64,000 nt of DNA from Andreprevotia sp. IGB-42 (GCF_009848685.1 NZ_WXTX01000014.1:52324-116323), one strand, 5' to 3'. Shown: positions 17,759 through 26,802, counted from the stretch's first letter. Numbers and translations: made by a program. Notes: generated by a model not told the origin, from the letters alone.

Positions 17759-19225
17759 GTGAAACGCAAAGTACTGATCGCCGGCACCGCCGCCGTTGTC
17801 GTCCTTGCCGCCAGCTATATCGGCGGCGCTTGGTTTGCCGGCCGCGCGGCCGAAACCACGCTGCAGAAACAGCACGAATGGCTGAGCAGCCTGCCCTACT
17901 TCATCGTGAAGGACAGGCAGTACGAGCGCGGCTGGTTCTCGTCCACCGAGAAAACCACGCTCAAGATCAACCCGGAGCTGTACCGCTTTGCGCTGGAAAA
18001 GGAAGGCGAGCCGCTGCCCGAGTTCGAAGTCACCTACACGCAGCACATCACCCATGGCCCGTTGCCCTTGCTGGCGCACTTCAACCTGCACCCGTACAAG
18101 GCCGTGGTCAGCACCGATTTTGCCTTCGCACCGGAAACGCAGAAGCTGCTGAGCAAATTCTTTGGCGAACAGAAGCCCATCACTATCGAAAACCGCATCG
18201 GCTTCGACGATGATGGCGTGATCAAGGTAGCGGTACCCGGCTTCGATTACGAAGAAGCCATTTCCGGCGTGAAGGCCAGGTGGCAAGGCCTGGATGCCAC
18301 GCTGGACTACGGCGGCGACTTCAACCGCGTGAAGCTCGACGCGCGTGCGCCGGGCCTGTCCGGCGAAGCCAAGGGCAAGGGCACGTTCGATTTCAAGAAC
18401 CTGCAGGTCTCGCTCGACCATACCCGTGGCAAGACCGGCCTGATGATCGGCCAGTCGCAGGCCACCTTCGACAGCCTCGACCTGAATATCACCGAGGGCA
18501 CACCATTCAAGCTGCAACTGGACAAGGCAAGCTACAACGGCAAGCTGGTTGAAAACGGCGAGTTCATCGACGGCACCGCCGAATTCAAGCTGGCCAGGCT
18601 GGTACTGGACGACAAGCCCTATGGCCCGGCCGAACTGCTGGCCAGCGCGCGCCACCTGCACGGCCCTACGCTGGCCAAGCTGGGTGATGCGTTCACCGCG
18701 CTGCAGAAGCAACCACTGAAGCGGGACGAATTTGCCGAGAAGCTCACCAGGCTCGCCCGCGAACAAGGCATGCCGCTGCTCACGCACGATCCGCAACTGG
18801 CCATCGACAAGCTGGAAGTTAAATTGCCGGATGGCGCAATCCGCTTCAATGGCCTGGTTGGCCTGAAGGGCTTCGTGGCTGGCGATCTGGACCGCCCGGT
18901 CGAGTTCGTGAAAAAGCTCAACGCCAAGGCCGATTTTGTCGTGCCGCGCAAAGTGGTGGAAACCATCATCACCTGGCAGGCCAGCCGCATGTTCGGCGGG
19001 CCGGATTCGGGTATCTCGCAGGCTGATCTGGATTACCTGGCCGGCCAGTTTGTCGAGGGGCAGATCAACCGCCTGGCCGAGCAGAAACTGATCCGCGTGG
19101 AGGGCGACATGCTCGCTGCCACTGCCGACCTCAGCAAGGGCGCGTTCACGCTCAATGGCGTGAATGTACCGCTGCCGTGGGCGGCCAGCGCACCGGCGGC
19201 CGCCAGCCCGGCAGCCGCCAAGTAA
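17759..19225 (+). CDS. YdgA family protein (DUF945)
   Basis: A 488-residue protein with one N-terminal membrane anchor or signal segment (VLIAGTAAVVVLAASYIGGAWFAG) and a long beta-rich periplasmic body of the DUF945/YdgA type, for example YERGWFSSTEKTTLKI and ITHGPLPLLAHFNLHPY. The function of YdgA is not established. It uses a GTG start with AAGGGA 9 bases upstream. A perfect 8-bp inverted repeat without T-run lies just before the ribosome site (17715-17733). The C-terminus is Ala/Pro-rich, and a strong terminator follows. Confidence 0.82.
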   Translation: MKRKVLIAGTAAVVVLAASYIGGAWFAGRAAETTLQKQHEWLSSLPYFIVKDRQYERGWFSSTEKTTLKINPELYRFALEKEGEPLPEFEVTYTQHITHGPLPLLAHFNLHPYKAVVSTDFAFAPETQKLLSKFFGEQKPITIENRIGFDDDGVIKVAVPGFDYEEAISGVKARWQGLDATLDYGGDFNRVKLDARAPGLSGEAKGKGTFDFKNLQVSLDHTRGKTGLMIGQSQATFDSLDLNITEGTPFKLQLDKASYNGKLVENGEFIDGTAEFKLARLVLDDKPYGPAELLASARHLHGPTLAKLGDAFTALQKQPLKRDEFAEKLTRLAREQGMPLLTHDPQLAIDKLEVKLPDGAIRFNGLVGLKGFVAGDLDRPVEFVKKLNAKADFVVPRKVVETIITWQASRMFGGPDSGISQADLDYLAGQFVEGQINRLAEQKLIRVEGDMLAATADLSKGAFTLNGVNVPLPWAASAPAAASPAAAK

Positions 19226-19244
19226 GCGGTACGTCATTGCACGG

Positions 19245-19272
19245 AAACGGGGGGCTAAGGCCCCCGTTTTTT
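19245..19272 (+). terminator. intrinsic terminator after the YdgA-like gene
   Basis: AAACGGGGG (19245-19253) pairs with CCCCCGTTT (19261-19269), followed by further T residues. Confidence 0.88.
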
Positions 19273-19375
19273 CTTGCCGTCCGTCGTTCAAATATCCGGG
19301 TACGCATCCTGCCTGATTGACACTGACATATCAGATTCACATCATGCACGACCGCTTTTACTGGATGGACTCATC

Positions 19376-20314
19376 ATGCGCATAGGCATCGTTACCGACT
19401 CCTGCTGCGATCTGCCGCGCGCGTTTCTCGATCAGCACCGCATCGATATCCTGCCCATCACCATACGCAGTGGCGACAGCACCTTCATCGACCGGCGCGA
19501 CCCGGCCGCCACGCGGGCGTTCTACGCCACGCTGGGCGATAGCGAATTCCTGTCCGAGCCATTCAGCGTGGATGCGATACGCCAGCGCTTCCTCGACCAG
19601 ATCGTGGTCGATTTCGACTATGTGTTCTGCCTGACGGTAATGAGCTCGCGCAGCAAGATCTTCGACAACGCGACGCAGGCCGCACGCACCATCCTCACCG
19701 ATTACCGCCCCATCCGTGAAGCCGCCGGGCAAACCCGGCCATTCAGCCTGCGGGTGTTCGACAGCCAGAACCTGTTCGTCGGCCAGGGGCTGATCGTGGC
19801 CGAGATCGTGCGCATGGCGGAAGCCGAAGCCACCACATCCGCCATCATCAGCCGTATCGAGCAGCTTACCCATTGCACGCAGGCGTTCCTGATTCCGTCC
19901 GACCTGGCGCAGCTACGCAACAACGCGCGCCGCAAGGGCGACAAGAGCGTGGGCCTGGCCACCTATCTGCTGGGCAGCGCGCTGGACATCAAGCCGGTAA
20001 TCCGCGGCTTCCAGGGCGATACGCACCCGGTGGCCAAGGTGCGTGGCTTCGAGACCGGCGTGCACAAGCTGTTTGCACTGGCCACCAGCCTGATCGAGGG
20101 CAAGCATCTGCTCGCCCCCACCATCACCATCAGCTACGGTGGCGACCCTGCCGCCGTTGCCGCCATGCCCGGCTACGCCGATCTGCGCAGCAGCGCCGGC
20201 AAGCATGGCGTGGATGTACACGTGTGCGAAATGAGCGCCACGGCAGCAGTCAATATCGGTGCCGGCGGCCTGGCGCTGGCGTTTGCTGCCGAGCACGAAA
20301 TCCCGTTCGACTAG
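19376..20314 (+). CDS. DegV family protein
   Basis: A 312-residue DegV (EDD-fold) protein. It opens with MRIGIVTDSCCDLP and holds the strand-helix pattern of FakB fatty-acid-binding subunits. The lipid-headgroup motif, normally close to T-I-S-S-G-L-S-G-T, is here LTVMSSRSKIFDNATQAA, so the Gly-Leu-Ser-Gly part is replaced; the later DIKPVIRGFQGD and GAGGLALAF parts are preserved. It may bind a different acyl ligand, and no fakA kinase gene is nearby. The ATG at 19376 is chosen from GGATGGA upstream and the standard DegV start. A 196-base gap with no recognisable element follows. Confidence 0.85.
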   Translation: MRIGIVTDSCCDLPRAFLDQHRIDILPITIRSGDSTFIDRRDPAATRAFYATLGDSEFLSEPFSVDAIRQRFLDQIVVDFDYVFCLTVMSSRSKIFDNATQAARTILTDYRPIREAAGQTRPFSLRVFDSQNLFVGQGLIVAEIVRMAEAEATTSAIISRIEQLTHCTQAFLIPSDLAQLRNNARRKGDKSVGLATYLLGSALDIKPVIRGFQGDTHPVAKVRGFETGVHKLFALATSLIEGKHLLAPTITISYGGDPAAVAAMPGYADLRSSAGKHGVDVHVCEMSATAAVNIGAGGLALAFAAEHEIPFD

Positions 20315-20510
20315 GCGCGCCATCGCGCGGCGCACCGCCAGAAAAATGGGCATCGCGCTGCCGGCGGCCCGTTGCCGCGCACCGCTTTGGCGCAGCAAAC
20401 CGGCCCGCATGCCAGCGGAATGGCAGCCCGATCCAGCCGGCACGCGGCTTGGCGGCCGTTGGCGCGTTGCTTGCTAAAGCAGGACTATCTCGCCCCGCCA
20501 GGATAGCCTC

Positions 20511-21938
20511 ATGCACCGGATTGAACCCCCTGCCGCCAGTATTTACGACGAGATGCTCGCCAGCGATCTGGCCGTACGTCCGCATTACGACGAGTTCCTG
20601 CGCTGGCTGAACCAGCAGAGCGCCGAAACGCTCAGCCAGCGCCGCCAGGAAGCCGAACTGCTGTTCCACCGCGTGGGCATCACCTTTGCCGTATACGGTG
20701 ACGACAACGATGCCGAACGGTTGATCCCCTTCGACACCATTCCGCGCATCCTGCCCGCAGATGAATGGCAAAGGCTGGAAGCCGGCCTGCGCCAGCGCGT
20801 GGCCGCGCTCAATGCCTTCCTGCATGACATCTATCACGATGGGCATATCCTCAAGGCCGGGCTGATTCCGGCCGAGCAAGTGCTGGCCAACGCGCAATAC
20901 CAGACCGCCATGCGTGGCGTGAACCTGCCGCATGGCATCTATTCGCATATCAGCGGCGTGGACGTGATCCGCCATAACGACGGCGATTGCTATGTGCTGG
21001 AAGACAACCTGCGCGTGCCCTCCGGCGTGTCCTACATGCTGGAAAACCGCAAGATGATGATGCGGCTGTTCCCGGAGCTGTTTGCCCGCCACGCGGTGGC
21101 CCCGGTCGAGCACTACCCCAGCCTGCTGCTCGATACGCTGCGCCACGCCACATTTGCCGATAACCCCACGGTGGTAGTGCTGACGCCCGGCCACTACAAC
21201 AGTGCGTATTTCGAGCATGCGTTCCTCGCGCAGCAGATGGGTGTGGAACTGGTGGAAGGCCGTGACCTGTTCGTGCGCAACGACCGCGTGTTCATGCGTA
21301 CCACCGCCGGCCACAAGCAGGTGGACGTGATATATCGCCGCGTGGACGACAACTTCCTTGATCCGCTGGCGTTCCGGTCCGATTCATCGCTGGGCGTACC
21401 CGGCCTGCTGGCCGCCTACCGTGCTGGCAACGTGATCCTGGCCAATGCCATCGGCACCGGCGTGGCGGACGATAAATCCATCTACCCCTACGTGCCGGAC
21501 ATGGTGCGCTTCTACCTGGATGAAGAACCGCTGCTGAAGAACGTGCCCACCTGGCAATGCCGCAAGCCGGCCGATCTCTCGCACGTGTTGGCCAACCTGG
21601 ATGACCTGGTGGTGAAAGAGGTACACGGCGCCGGCGGCTACGGCATGCTGATCGGCCCCAAAGCCAGCCGCGCGGAAATCGCTGAATTCCGCTGCCGCAT
21701 CATTGCCGACCCGGCCAACTACATTGCCCAGCCCACGCTGGCGCTCTCCACCTGCCCGACCTTTGTCGAGGAGGGTATTGCACCGCGCCATATCGACCTG
21801 CGCCCGTTTGTGCTGGCGGGCAAGGAAGTGAAGATCGTGCCCGGTGGCCTGGCGCGCGTGGCCCTGCAGCGTGGCTCGCTGGTGGTGAACTCGTCGCAGG
21901 GCGGCGGCACCAAGGACGCATGGGTGCTCGAAGCGTGA
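20511..21938 (+). CDS. circularly permuted type 2 ATP-grasp protein of the Anbu cluster
   Basis: A 475-residue DUF404/DUF407 (COG2308) protein. Recognisable blocks are YDEMLASDLAVRPHY, IPRILPADEW, GVDVIRHNDGDCYVLEDNLRVPSGVSYMLENR, the ATP-grasp strand VVLTPGHYNSAYFEHAFLA, and VVKEVHGAGGYGMLIGP. These are predicted peptide-bond or amide-forming ligases using ATP; the substrate is unknown. It is the first gene of the four-gene cluster with an alpha-E protein (28 bases later), a transglutaminase and the Anbu peptidase, an arrangement conserved in many proteobacteria. No clear promoter is visible in the preceding 196 bases. Confidence 0.92.
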   Translation: MHRIEPPAASIYDEMLASDLAVRPHYDEFLRWLNQQSAETLSQRRQEAELLFHRVGITFAVYGDDNDAERLIPFDTIPRILPADEWQRLEAGLRQRVAALNAFLHDIYHDGHILKAGLIPAEQVLANAQYQTAMRGVNLPHGIYSHISGVDVIRHNDGDCYVLEDNLRVPSGVSYMLENRKMMMRLFPELFARHAVAPVEHYPSLLLDTLRHATFADNPTVVVLTPGHYNSAYFEHAFLAQQMGVELVEGRDLFVRNDRVFMRTTAGHKQVDVIYRRVDDNFLDPLAFRSDSSLGVPGLLAAYRAGNVILANAIGTGVADDKSIYPYVPDMVRFYLDEEPLLKNVPTWQCRKPADLSHVLANLDDLVVKEVHGAGGYGMLIGPKASRAEIAEFRCRIIADPANYIAQPTLALSTCPTFVEEGIAPRHIDLRPFVLAGKEVKIVPGGLARVALQRGSLVVNSSQGGGTKDAWVLEA

Positions 21939-21966
21939 ACGACAACAATAACAAGGACATTGCGCG

Positions 21967-22899
21967 ATGATGCTGAGCCGTACCGCAGATCACCTGTACT
22001 GGATGAGCCGCTACCTGGAACGCGCCGAGAACCTGGCCCGCCTGCTCGACGTGAGCTTCAGCCTGGCGCTGCTGCCGCAATCGAAGAACGGTGCGCGTAG
22101 CGAAATCAGTGCGCCGCTGGTGATCACAGAAATGCTGGAAGAGTACAACCGCAAGCACGATGAGCTGACGCCGGAAAAGCTGCTGGACTTCGTGGCGCTG
22201 GACCGCAGCAACCCGGCCAGCATCGTCAGCTGCATCCGCCAGGCACGCGAGAACGCCCACGCGGTGCGCGGCAAGATCACCGCGGAGATGTGGGAAAACA
22301 TCAACGCAACCTGGATCGAGGCACGCGAATATGCCGCCAAGGGCATCGACAATGTCGGCGCCTTCTTCGACTGGGTGAAAGAGCGCTCGCACCTGTTCCG
22401 TGGCGTCACCTACGGCACCATCCTGCGCGGCGATGCATACAGCTTCATCCGCCTGGGCACCTTCATCGAGCGCGCCGACAACACCGCGCGGCTGCTGGAT
22501 GTGAAAGCACATCTGCTGCAAAGCGATGAGGCCGCCAGCGCATCCGATTACTATGCATGGAGTGCGCTGCTGAAGGCGCTGTCGGCGTACGAGGCCTATC
22601 TGGAAATCTACCGCGATGCCGTCACCGCACGACAGGTGACCGAGATGCTGATCCTGTCGCCACGGCTGCCGCGCTCGCTGCGCGCCTGCCTGGAGGCCAT
22701 CTGCAAGATTCTTGCCCAGCTGGAAGGCGACAACGGCAGGCTGGCGCAGCGCGATGCCGCTGCGCTGCTGGCCGAGCTGAAATTCGCCAGTGTGGACGAG
22801 ATCCTCGACGAAGGGCTGCACGACTACCTGGCCGAGTGCCTGATCGATATCAATGGGCTGGGTGACCGCATTTACCAAGCCTATCTGAAAGCTGCCTGA
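21967..22899 (+). CDS. alpha-E domain protein of the Anbu cluster
   Basis: A 310-residue all-helical alpha-E (DUF403, COG2307) protein. Starts MMLSRTADHLYWMSRYLERAENLARLLDV and contains RLGTFIERADNTARLLDVK, the two repeated E-R-A-x-N motifs of the family. It is a putative scaffold or peptide-binding partner of the ATP-grasp enzyme. Gene spacing of 28 and 7 bases to its neighbours fits one mRNA. Confidence 0.92.
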   Translation: MMLSRTADHLYWMSRYLERAENLARLLDVSFSLALLPQSKNGARSEISAPLVITEMLEEYNRKHDELTPEKLLDFVALDRSNPASIVSCIRQARENAHAVRGKITAEMWENINATWIEAREYAAKGIDNVGAFFDWVKERSHLFRGVTYGTILRGDAYSFIRLGTFIERADNTARLLDVKAHLLQSDEAASASDYYAWSALLKALSAYEAYLEIYRDAVTARQVTEMLILSPRLPRSLRACLEAICKILAQLEGDNGRLAQRDAAALLAELKFASVDEILDEGLHDYLAECLIDINGLGDRIYQAYLKAA

Positions 22900-22906
22900 G
22901 GCCACC

Positions 22907-23698
22907 GTGAAACTGCATATCCATCACGAAACCGTCTACCGCTACGATGCAGCGCTGCTGCACAGCGCGCAGCTGCTGCGGCTGACGCCGCGCGCCGACC
23001 GCGACCAGCAGGTGATCGACTGGTCGCTGGCACTGCCGGCGCCTGCCAGTGCCAGCGACGATGCCTATGGCAACCGCCAGCACCTGCTGGTGCTCGATAC
23101 CCCCGGCGATACCATACGCATCGTTGCCGAAGGCACGGTGGAAACCCGCAGCAATGTCAGCGCGGACCAGCCGCTGCCCGCCGAGCTGTTCCTGCGCCCC
23201 ACCCCGCTCACCGGCTGCGATGCGGCGCTGACCGCGTTTGCCGAAGGCTACCGCACGCTGGTTACGCACCACGGTCGAGAGGCATTGCTGGACCTGATGG
23301 CCGACCTGCTCGACCGCATGCCCTACCTGCCCGGCCAGACCGATGCCACCACCACCGCCGCTGCCGCATATGCGCTGGGGCAAGGCGTATGCCAGGATCA
23401 CGCCCATGTGTTCATTGCTGCCTGCAGGCTGCTGGGCATTCCGGCGCGTTACGTCAGCGGCTACCTGTACACCGAGCACGATGGCCATGTGGCCAGCCAT
23501 GCGTGGGCACAGGCATGGACCGGCAACCGCTGGGACGGCTTCGACGTGAGCAACAACTGCACGCCGGACGAACGTTACGTGCGGCTGGCGCTGGGGCTGG
23601 ATTACCTGGAAGCCGGCCCGGTACGCGGCGTGCGCCGTGGCGGCGGCACCGAATCGCTGCAATCGCTCGCCAAGGTGGCGCTGATGGACCAGCAGTAG
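22907..23698 (+). CDS. transglutaminase-like cysteine protease of the Anbu cluster
   Basis: A 263-residue protein with an N-terminal beta domain (MKLHIHHETVYRYD, the transglutaminase-N region) and a transglutaminase core. The catalytic triad is complete: C162 in GQGVCQDHAHVF, H198 in ASHAWAQAW and D213 in WDGFDVSNN. Such proteins cleave or transfer peptide or amide bonds. It uses a GTG start 7 bases after the alpha-E stop. It belongs to COG1305 and in this context is predicted to act on whatever the ATP-grasp/alpha-E pair makes. Confidence 0.92.
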   Translation: MKLHIHHETVYRYDAALLHSAQLLRLTPRADRDQQVIDWSLALPAPASASDDAYGNRQHLLVLDTPGDTIRIVAEGTVETRSNVSADQPLPAELFLRPTPLTGCDAALTAFAEGYRTLVTHHGREALLDLMADLLDRMPYLPGQTDATTTAAAAYALGQGVCQDHAHVFIAACRLLGIPARYVSGYLYTEHDGHVASHAWAQAWTGNRWDGFDVSNNCTPDERYVRLALGLDYLEAGPVRGVRRGGGTESLQSLAKVALMDQQ

Positions 23699-23721
23699 CC
23701 GGCATCGCGCTGCTGCTGGCG

Positions 23722-23727
23722 TACAAT
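23722..23727 (+). promoter_or_regulatory. possible -10 element before the Anbu gene
   Basis: GCGTACAATTGC contains TACAAT (five of six matches) 37 bases before the Anbu start codon, in the 65-base gap after the transglutaminase gene. No good -35 hexamer is present, so an internal promoter is only a possibility. Confidence 0.3.
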
Positions 23728-23763
23728 TGCGGCAACCCACGCTGTTTTTCCGGAACCCGCTGC

Positions 23764-24495
23764 ATGACTTACTGTGTTGCCATGGCCTTGCAGGATGGCC
23801 TGCTGTTTGCATCCGATTCACGCACCAATGCCGGTGTCGACCATATCGCCACTTTCCGCAAGATGCATATCTTCGAAACGCCGGGCGAACGCACGCTGGT
23901 GCTGCTGAGCGCCGGCAACCTGGCCACCACGCAAAGCGTGATCAGCCTGCTGCGCACGCGCTGCGGCAGTGATCTGCCCAACCTGCTGAACGTGGCCAAC
24001 CTGTTTGCCGCCGCCGAGCTGGTGGGCCAGGCAGTACGCGAAGTGATCGCCCGCGACAGCGGTGGCGAAATGACACAGGGCATCGATTTCAGCTGTTCCA
24101 TCCTGCTGGGTGGCCAGATCAGCGGCGAAGCGCCACGACTGTTCAATGTGTATGCGGCCGGCAACTTCATCGAGGCCACCGAGGACACGCCGTACTTCCA
24201 GATCGGCGAATCCAAATACGGCAAACCCATCCTCGACCGCGTGGTGCGCTACGACACCAGACTGAAAGAGGCGATGAAGTGCACGCTGATCTCGTTCGAT
24301 TCGACCATACGCAGCAATCTGTCGGTAGGGTTGCCGATAGACGTGCTGAGCTACCGCAAGGACACCTTCACCCCGGCCCGGCCGTACCGCGTGACCGAGA
24401 GCGATCCCTACTTCAACAACATCCGCCAGATCTGGGGGGCGGGGTTGCGGCACGTGTTCAGCGAGCTGGAAGATGCCGCGTGGTTTGAGCAGTAA
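23764..24495 (+). CDS. Anbu, ancestral proteasome-like peptidase
   Basis: A 243-residue Ntn-fold protein of the Anbu (ancestral beta subunit, COG3484) family. After removal of Met1 it would expose Thr1 (MTYCVAM), with D17 in FASDSRTNAG and K32 in FRKMHIF completing the proteasome-type active site. Other marks are LSAGNLATTQSV and YFQIGESKYGKPILDR. Anbu forms an open ring or spiral with little defined peptidase activity; the physiological substrate is not known. It closes the cluster with the ATP-grasp, alpha-E and transglutaminase genes, all on one strand. Downstream, convergent mnmA is 88 bases away. Confidence 0.93.
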   Translation: MTYCVAMALQDGLLFASDSRTNAGVDHIATFRKMHIFETPGERTLVLLSAGNLATTQSVISLLRTRCGSDLPNLLNVANLFAAAELVGQAVREVIARDSGGEMTQGIDFSCSILLGGQISGEAPRLFNVYAAGNFIEATEDTPYFQIGESKYGKPILDRVVRYDTRLKEAMKCTLISFDSTIRSNLSVGLPIDVLSYRKDTFTPARPYRVTESDPYFNNIRQIWGAGLRHVFSELEDAAWFEQ

Positions 24496-24520
24496 GCCAT
24501 CTGAGCTTTGGAGTCTCCAC

Positions 24521-24554
24521 AAAACAAAACAGCCAGCGCACTCCGCACTGGCTG
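24521..24554 (-). terminator. intrinsic terminator of mnmA
   Basis: On the minus strand a 10-bp stem (arms at 24545-24554 and 24530-24539, one G-U pair) with a 5-base loop is followed by TTTTGTTTT. It lies 30 bases beyond the mnmA stop codon. Confidence 0.85.
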
Positions 24555-24583
24555 TCCTGACATCGCATCAGCAGTAATAACCG

Positions 24584-25642
24584 CTACTGAATGATGCCCC
24601 CCCCCATGCATACCTCCCCGCCATACAACACCATCGACTGCCCCGGCGTCATGGCCCATTGCGGTTCGTCGAAGGTCAGTACCACGCCATCCCCGGCGTG
24701 GCTCAGCGTGCACGCGGCATCCTGCTGGCGGTAACGTGTCTTGGCGGTGTAGCTGCCCTCGGCCGGCAGCTCGCCCAGTATCCAGGAGCAGTCTTTGGCC
24801 AGCAGTGTGGATTTGAGCAACAGCGGGTGATCATGGCCCTGCACCACGATCAGCTCGTTGTTTTCCATGTCCTTGCCCGCCACGAACCACGGCAGGCCCT
24901 CGCCGCCGATACCCAGGCCCTGGCGCTGGCCGATGGTGTAGTACATCAGGCCCATATGCTCACCCACTGCGCGGCCTTCCGGCGTGCGCATCTTGCCCGG
25001 CACCTTGGGCAGGTAACGGTTGAGGAATTCGCGGAACGGCCGCTCGCCGATGAAACAGATGCCGGTGCTGTCCTTCTTGCGGGCATTGGGCAATTTGATC
25101 TGCTCGGCGATCTCGCGCACCTGCGATTTTTGCAGCCCGCCCAGCGGGAACACTGCCTGGCTCACCTGCGCCTGCGACAGGCGATACAGGAAGTAGGTCT
25201 GATCCTTGGATTGATCGGCAGCGCGGATCAGCTCGGTCCGGCCATCGGCGCGCACGCGGTTGTCCGCGTAGTGGCCGGTGGCCATCTTCACGCCACCCAG
25301 TTCGATCGCGTAATCCAGGAAGCACTTGAACTTGATTTCGCTATTGCACAGGATATCCGGGTTGGGCGTGCGCCCGGCCGAATACTCGGCCAGGAAGTAG
25401 CTGAATACCCGGTCCTTGTACTGCGCGGCAAAGTTGACCAGCTCGATATCGATGCCCAGCAGGTCAGCCACCGCAATGGCATCCATGCTGTCTTCCTTGA
25501 TCGAACAGTATTCGTCGTTGTTGTCGTCTTCCCAGTTCTGCATGAACACGCCATGCACTTCGAAGCCCTGCTGCTGCAGCAGGTGCGCGGTGACGGATGA
25601 ATCCACGCCGCCGGACAGCCCCACCACGATCTTGTCGCTCAT
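24584..25642 (-). CDS. mnmA: tRNA-specific 2-thiouridylase MnmA
   Basis: A 352-residue MnmA that adds sulfur to U34 of tRNAs for Lys, Glu and Gln. The PP-loop SGGVDSS is at residues 10-16; catalytic C99 lies in [10 protein letters not shown] and C196 in [13 protein letters not shown]. The ATG overlaps the TGA of the upstream nudix gene as ATGA, implying coupled translation. The nudJ-mnmA order is the same as in E. coli (rluE-nudJ-mnmA). Confidence 0.97.
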   Translation of the reverse strand: MSDKIVVGLSGGVDSSVTAHLLQQQGFEVHGVFMQNWEDDNNDEYCSIKEDSMDAIAVADLLGIDIELVNFAAQYKDRVFSYFLAEYSAGRTPNPDILCNSEIKFKCFLDYAIELGGVKMATGHYADNRVRADGRTELIRAADQSKDQTYFLYRLSQAQVSQAVFPLGGLQKSQVREIAEQIKLPNARKKDSTGICFIGERPFREFLNRYLPKVPGKMRTPEGRAVGEHMGLMYYTIGQRQGLGIGGEGLPWFVAGKDMENNELIVVQGHDHPLLLKSTLLAKDCSWILGELPAEGSYTAKTRYRQQDAACTLSHAGDGVVLTFDEPQWAMTPGQSMVLYGGEVCMGGGIIQ

Positions 25643-26109
25643 GGCTTGCCTCCGCGCAGCGGCACATCGAAATCGCGCAGCAATGCCAGCGGGTAGCGCT
25701 TGCCGGCCAGGTAATCATCGATACAGGCCAGCAGCAACGGGCTGCGGTGTTCGGCGCTGCGCGCCACGATCTGGTCGCGGGTCAGCCACACGGCGGCTTC
25801 GATGCCGTCGTCCAGCATGGCGGTATCGTCGAAACCGGTGAGCTCGGCAGCAAAGGCAAAGCGCAGGTAGGTGAGTTCCGGGCGCTCCGGTGGGCTCCAC
25901 TGGTAGATGCCCACCAGCGCGGTCGGCACCGCGTGATAGGCCGTCTCTTCCAGCGTTTCACGCACGCAGGCTTCGATGATGGATTCGCCGGCGTCGATAT
26001 GACCAGCAGGCTGATTGAGCTTGCGCTCGCCGAGGATGCGCTCTTCAACCAGCAGGAAGGTATCGCCGCGGGCAATCACCGCCGCGACCGTGGCATTGGG
26101 CTTCCACAT
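25639..26109 (-). CDS. NUDIX hydrolase (NudJ/YmfB-like)
   Basis: A 156-residue phosphatase NudJ-like protein. The nudix box [21 protein letters not shown] (from residue 37) is complete, and the opening [23 protein letters not shown] fits E. coli NudJ, which hydrolyses HMP-PP and other pyrophosphates. The ATG at 26109 is chosen over a TTG at 26130 by similarity; its Shine-Dalgarno is weak. It is coupled to mnmA downstream by a 4-base overlap. Confidence 0.88.
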   Translation of the reverse strand: MWKPNATVAAVIARGDTFLLVEERILGERKLNQPAGHIDAGESIIEACVRETLEETAYHAVPTALVGIYQWSPPERPELTYLRFAFAAELTGFDDTAMLDDGIEAAVWLTRDQIVARSAEHRSPLLLACIDDYLAGKRYPLALLRDFDVPLRGGKP

Positions 26110-26179
26110 AAGGCAACCACTTGAATACAAACAGTGATTTTACCCGAAGCCCTGCCCCCTTACGAGTTTTGCGCCCATG

Positions 26180-26200
26180 AAAAACGGGCGTTGCCGCCCG
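26180..26200 (-). terminator. intrinsic terminator of the first Lys-rich small gene
   Basis: On the minus strand a CGGGCG stem (arms 26195-26200 and 26185-26190) with a 4-base loop is followed by five T residues, about 30 bases after the stop codon. Confidence 0.8.
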
Positions 26201-26231
26201 CTCCTGCTATCGCAATGGGAAATGACTGCAG

Positions 26232-26420
26232 TTATATCGGCGCTTCAGCAGCAGCGCTGGCCTTCTTTTTGGCCTTTTTCTCGGCCCGGTGGTGCTTCAT
26301 CTTGTCTTCCTTGGCCTTGTATTCCTGCTGGGTTTTGCCATTGAACTCTTCGGGGGCTTCACTGGCGAGAACGGCACCGGAAAAACACAGTGCGGCCAGT
26401 GCAATGATGAATTTTTTCAT
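26232..26420 (-). CDS. small Lys-rich secreted protein, copy A
   Basis: A 62-residue product with a signal peptide (MKKFIIALAALCFSGAVLAS, cut near residue 20) and a 42-residue mature part that is highly charged: EFNGKTQQEYKAKEDKMKHHRAEKKAKKKASAAA. AAGGAG stands 9 bases before the ATG. A similar gene lies 187 bases upstream on the same strand and shares the signal-N-G-K-T-x-x-E-Y-lysine-tail plan. I do not recognise a family. The position between nudix and rluE genes, otherwise adjacent in E. coli, suggests insertion of a lineage-specific pair. Confidence 0.75.
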   Translation of the reverse strand: MKKFIIALAALCFSGAVLASEAPEEFNGKTQQEYKAKEDKMKHHRAEKKAKKKASAAAEAPI

Positions 26421-26562
26421 GATCGTGCTCCTTGTATGCATGCGAAGACGGGTGGCACATCACCAGGCCCGTTCCCGATATACGTAGCGAGGATGCAGAA
26501 TCGACTGTGGCAAATCACCCGAATGCGTTGTGATTTTTTGGCAAGGATTGATGGCGTCCATG

Positions 26563-26588
26563 AAAAATGGGCGGTATCTCCGCCCATT
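26563..26588 (-). terminator. intrinsic terminator of the second Lys-rich small gene
   Basis: On the minus strand AATGGGCGG (26580-26588) pairs with CCGCCCATT (26566-26574) over a 5-base loop, followed by T residues, 20 bases after the stop codon. Confidence 0.82.
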
Positions 26589-26607
26589 CCATTGCCACGA
26601 TACCGCC

Positions 26608-26802
26608 TTATTGCATCGCGGACGCTGCCGCGGCGCTGGCCTTTTTCTTGGACTTCTTCGCGGCGCGGTCCTTTTTCTGCTGCTCCTGCTTTTGCACATA
26701 TTCTTCATGCGTTTTGCCGTTAGCCTGCTCGGATACCGCTTCTCCTGCGTACAACACGCCAGAAATGCCCAGGGACAACAGCACAAAAATTGCTTTTTGC
26801 AT
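26608..26802 (-). CDS. small Lys-rich secreted protein, copy B
   Basis: A 64-residue product with a signal peptide (MQKAIFVLLSLGISGVLYAG) and a lysine-rich, alanine-tailed mature part containing NGKTHEEYVQKQEQQKKDRAAKKSKKK. AAAGGAG lies 9 bases upstream of the ATG. It is a diverged paralogue of copy A: the same plan, the shared NGKT-x-E-Y core and KKKASAAA tail. Each copy has its own ribosome site and terminator, so each is an independent unit. Function unknown; a basic periplasmic peptide or precursor is a guess from composition only. Confidence 0.75.
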   Translation of the reverse strand: MQKAIFVLLSLGISGVLYAGEAVSEQANGKTHEEYVQKQEQQKKDRAAKKSKKKASAAAASAMQ

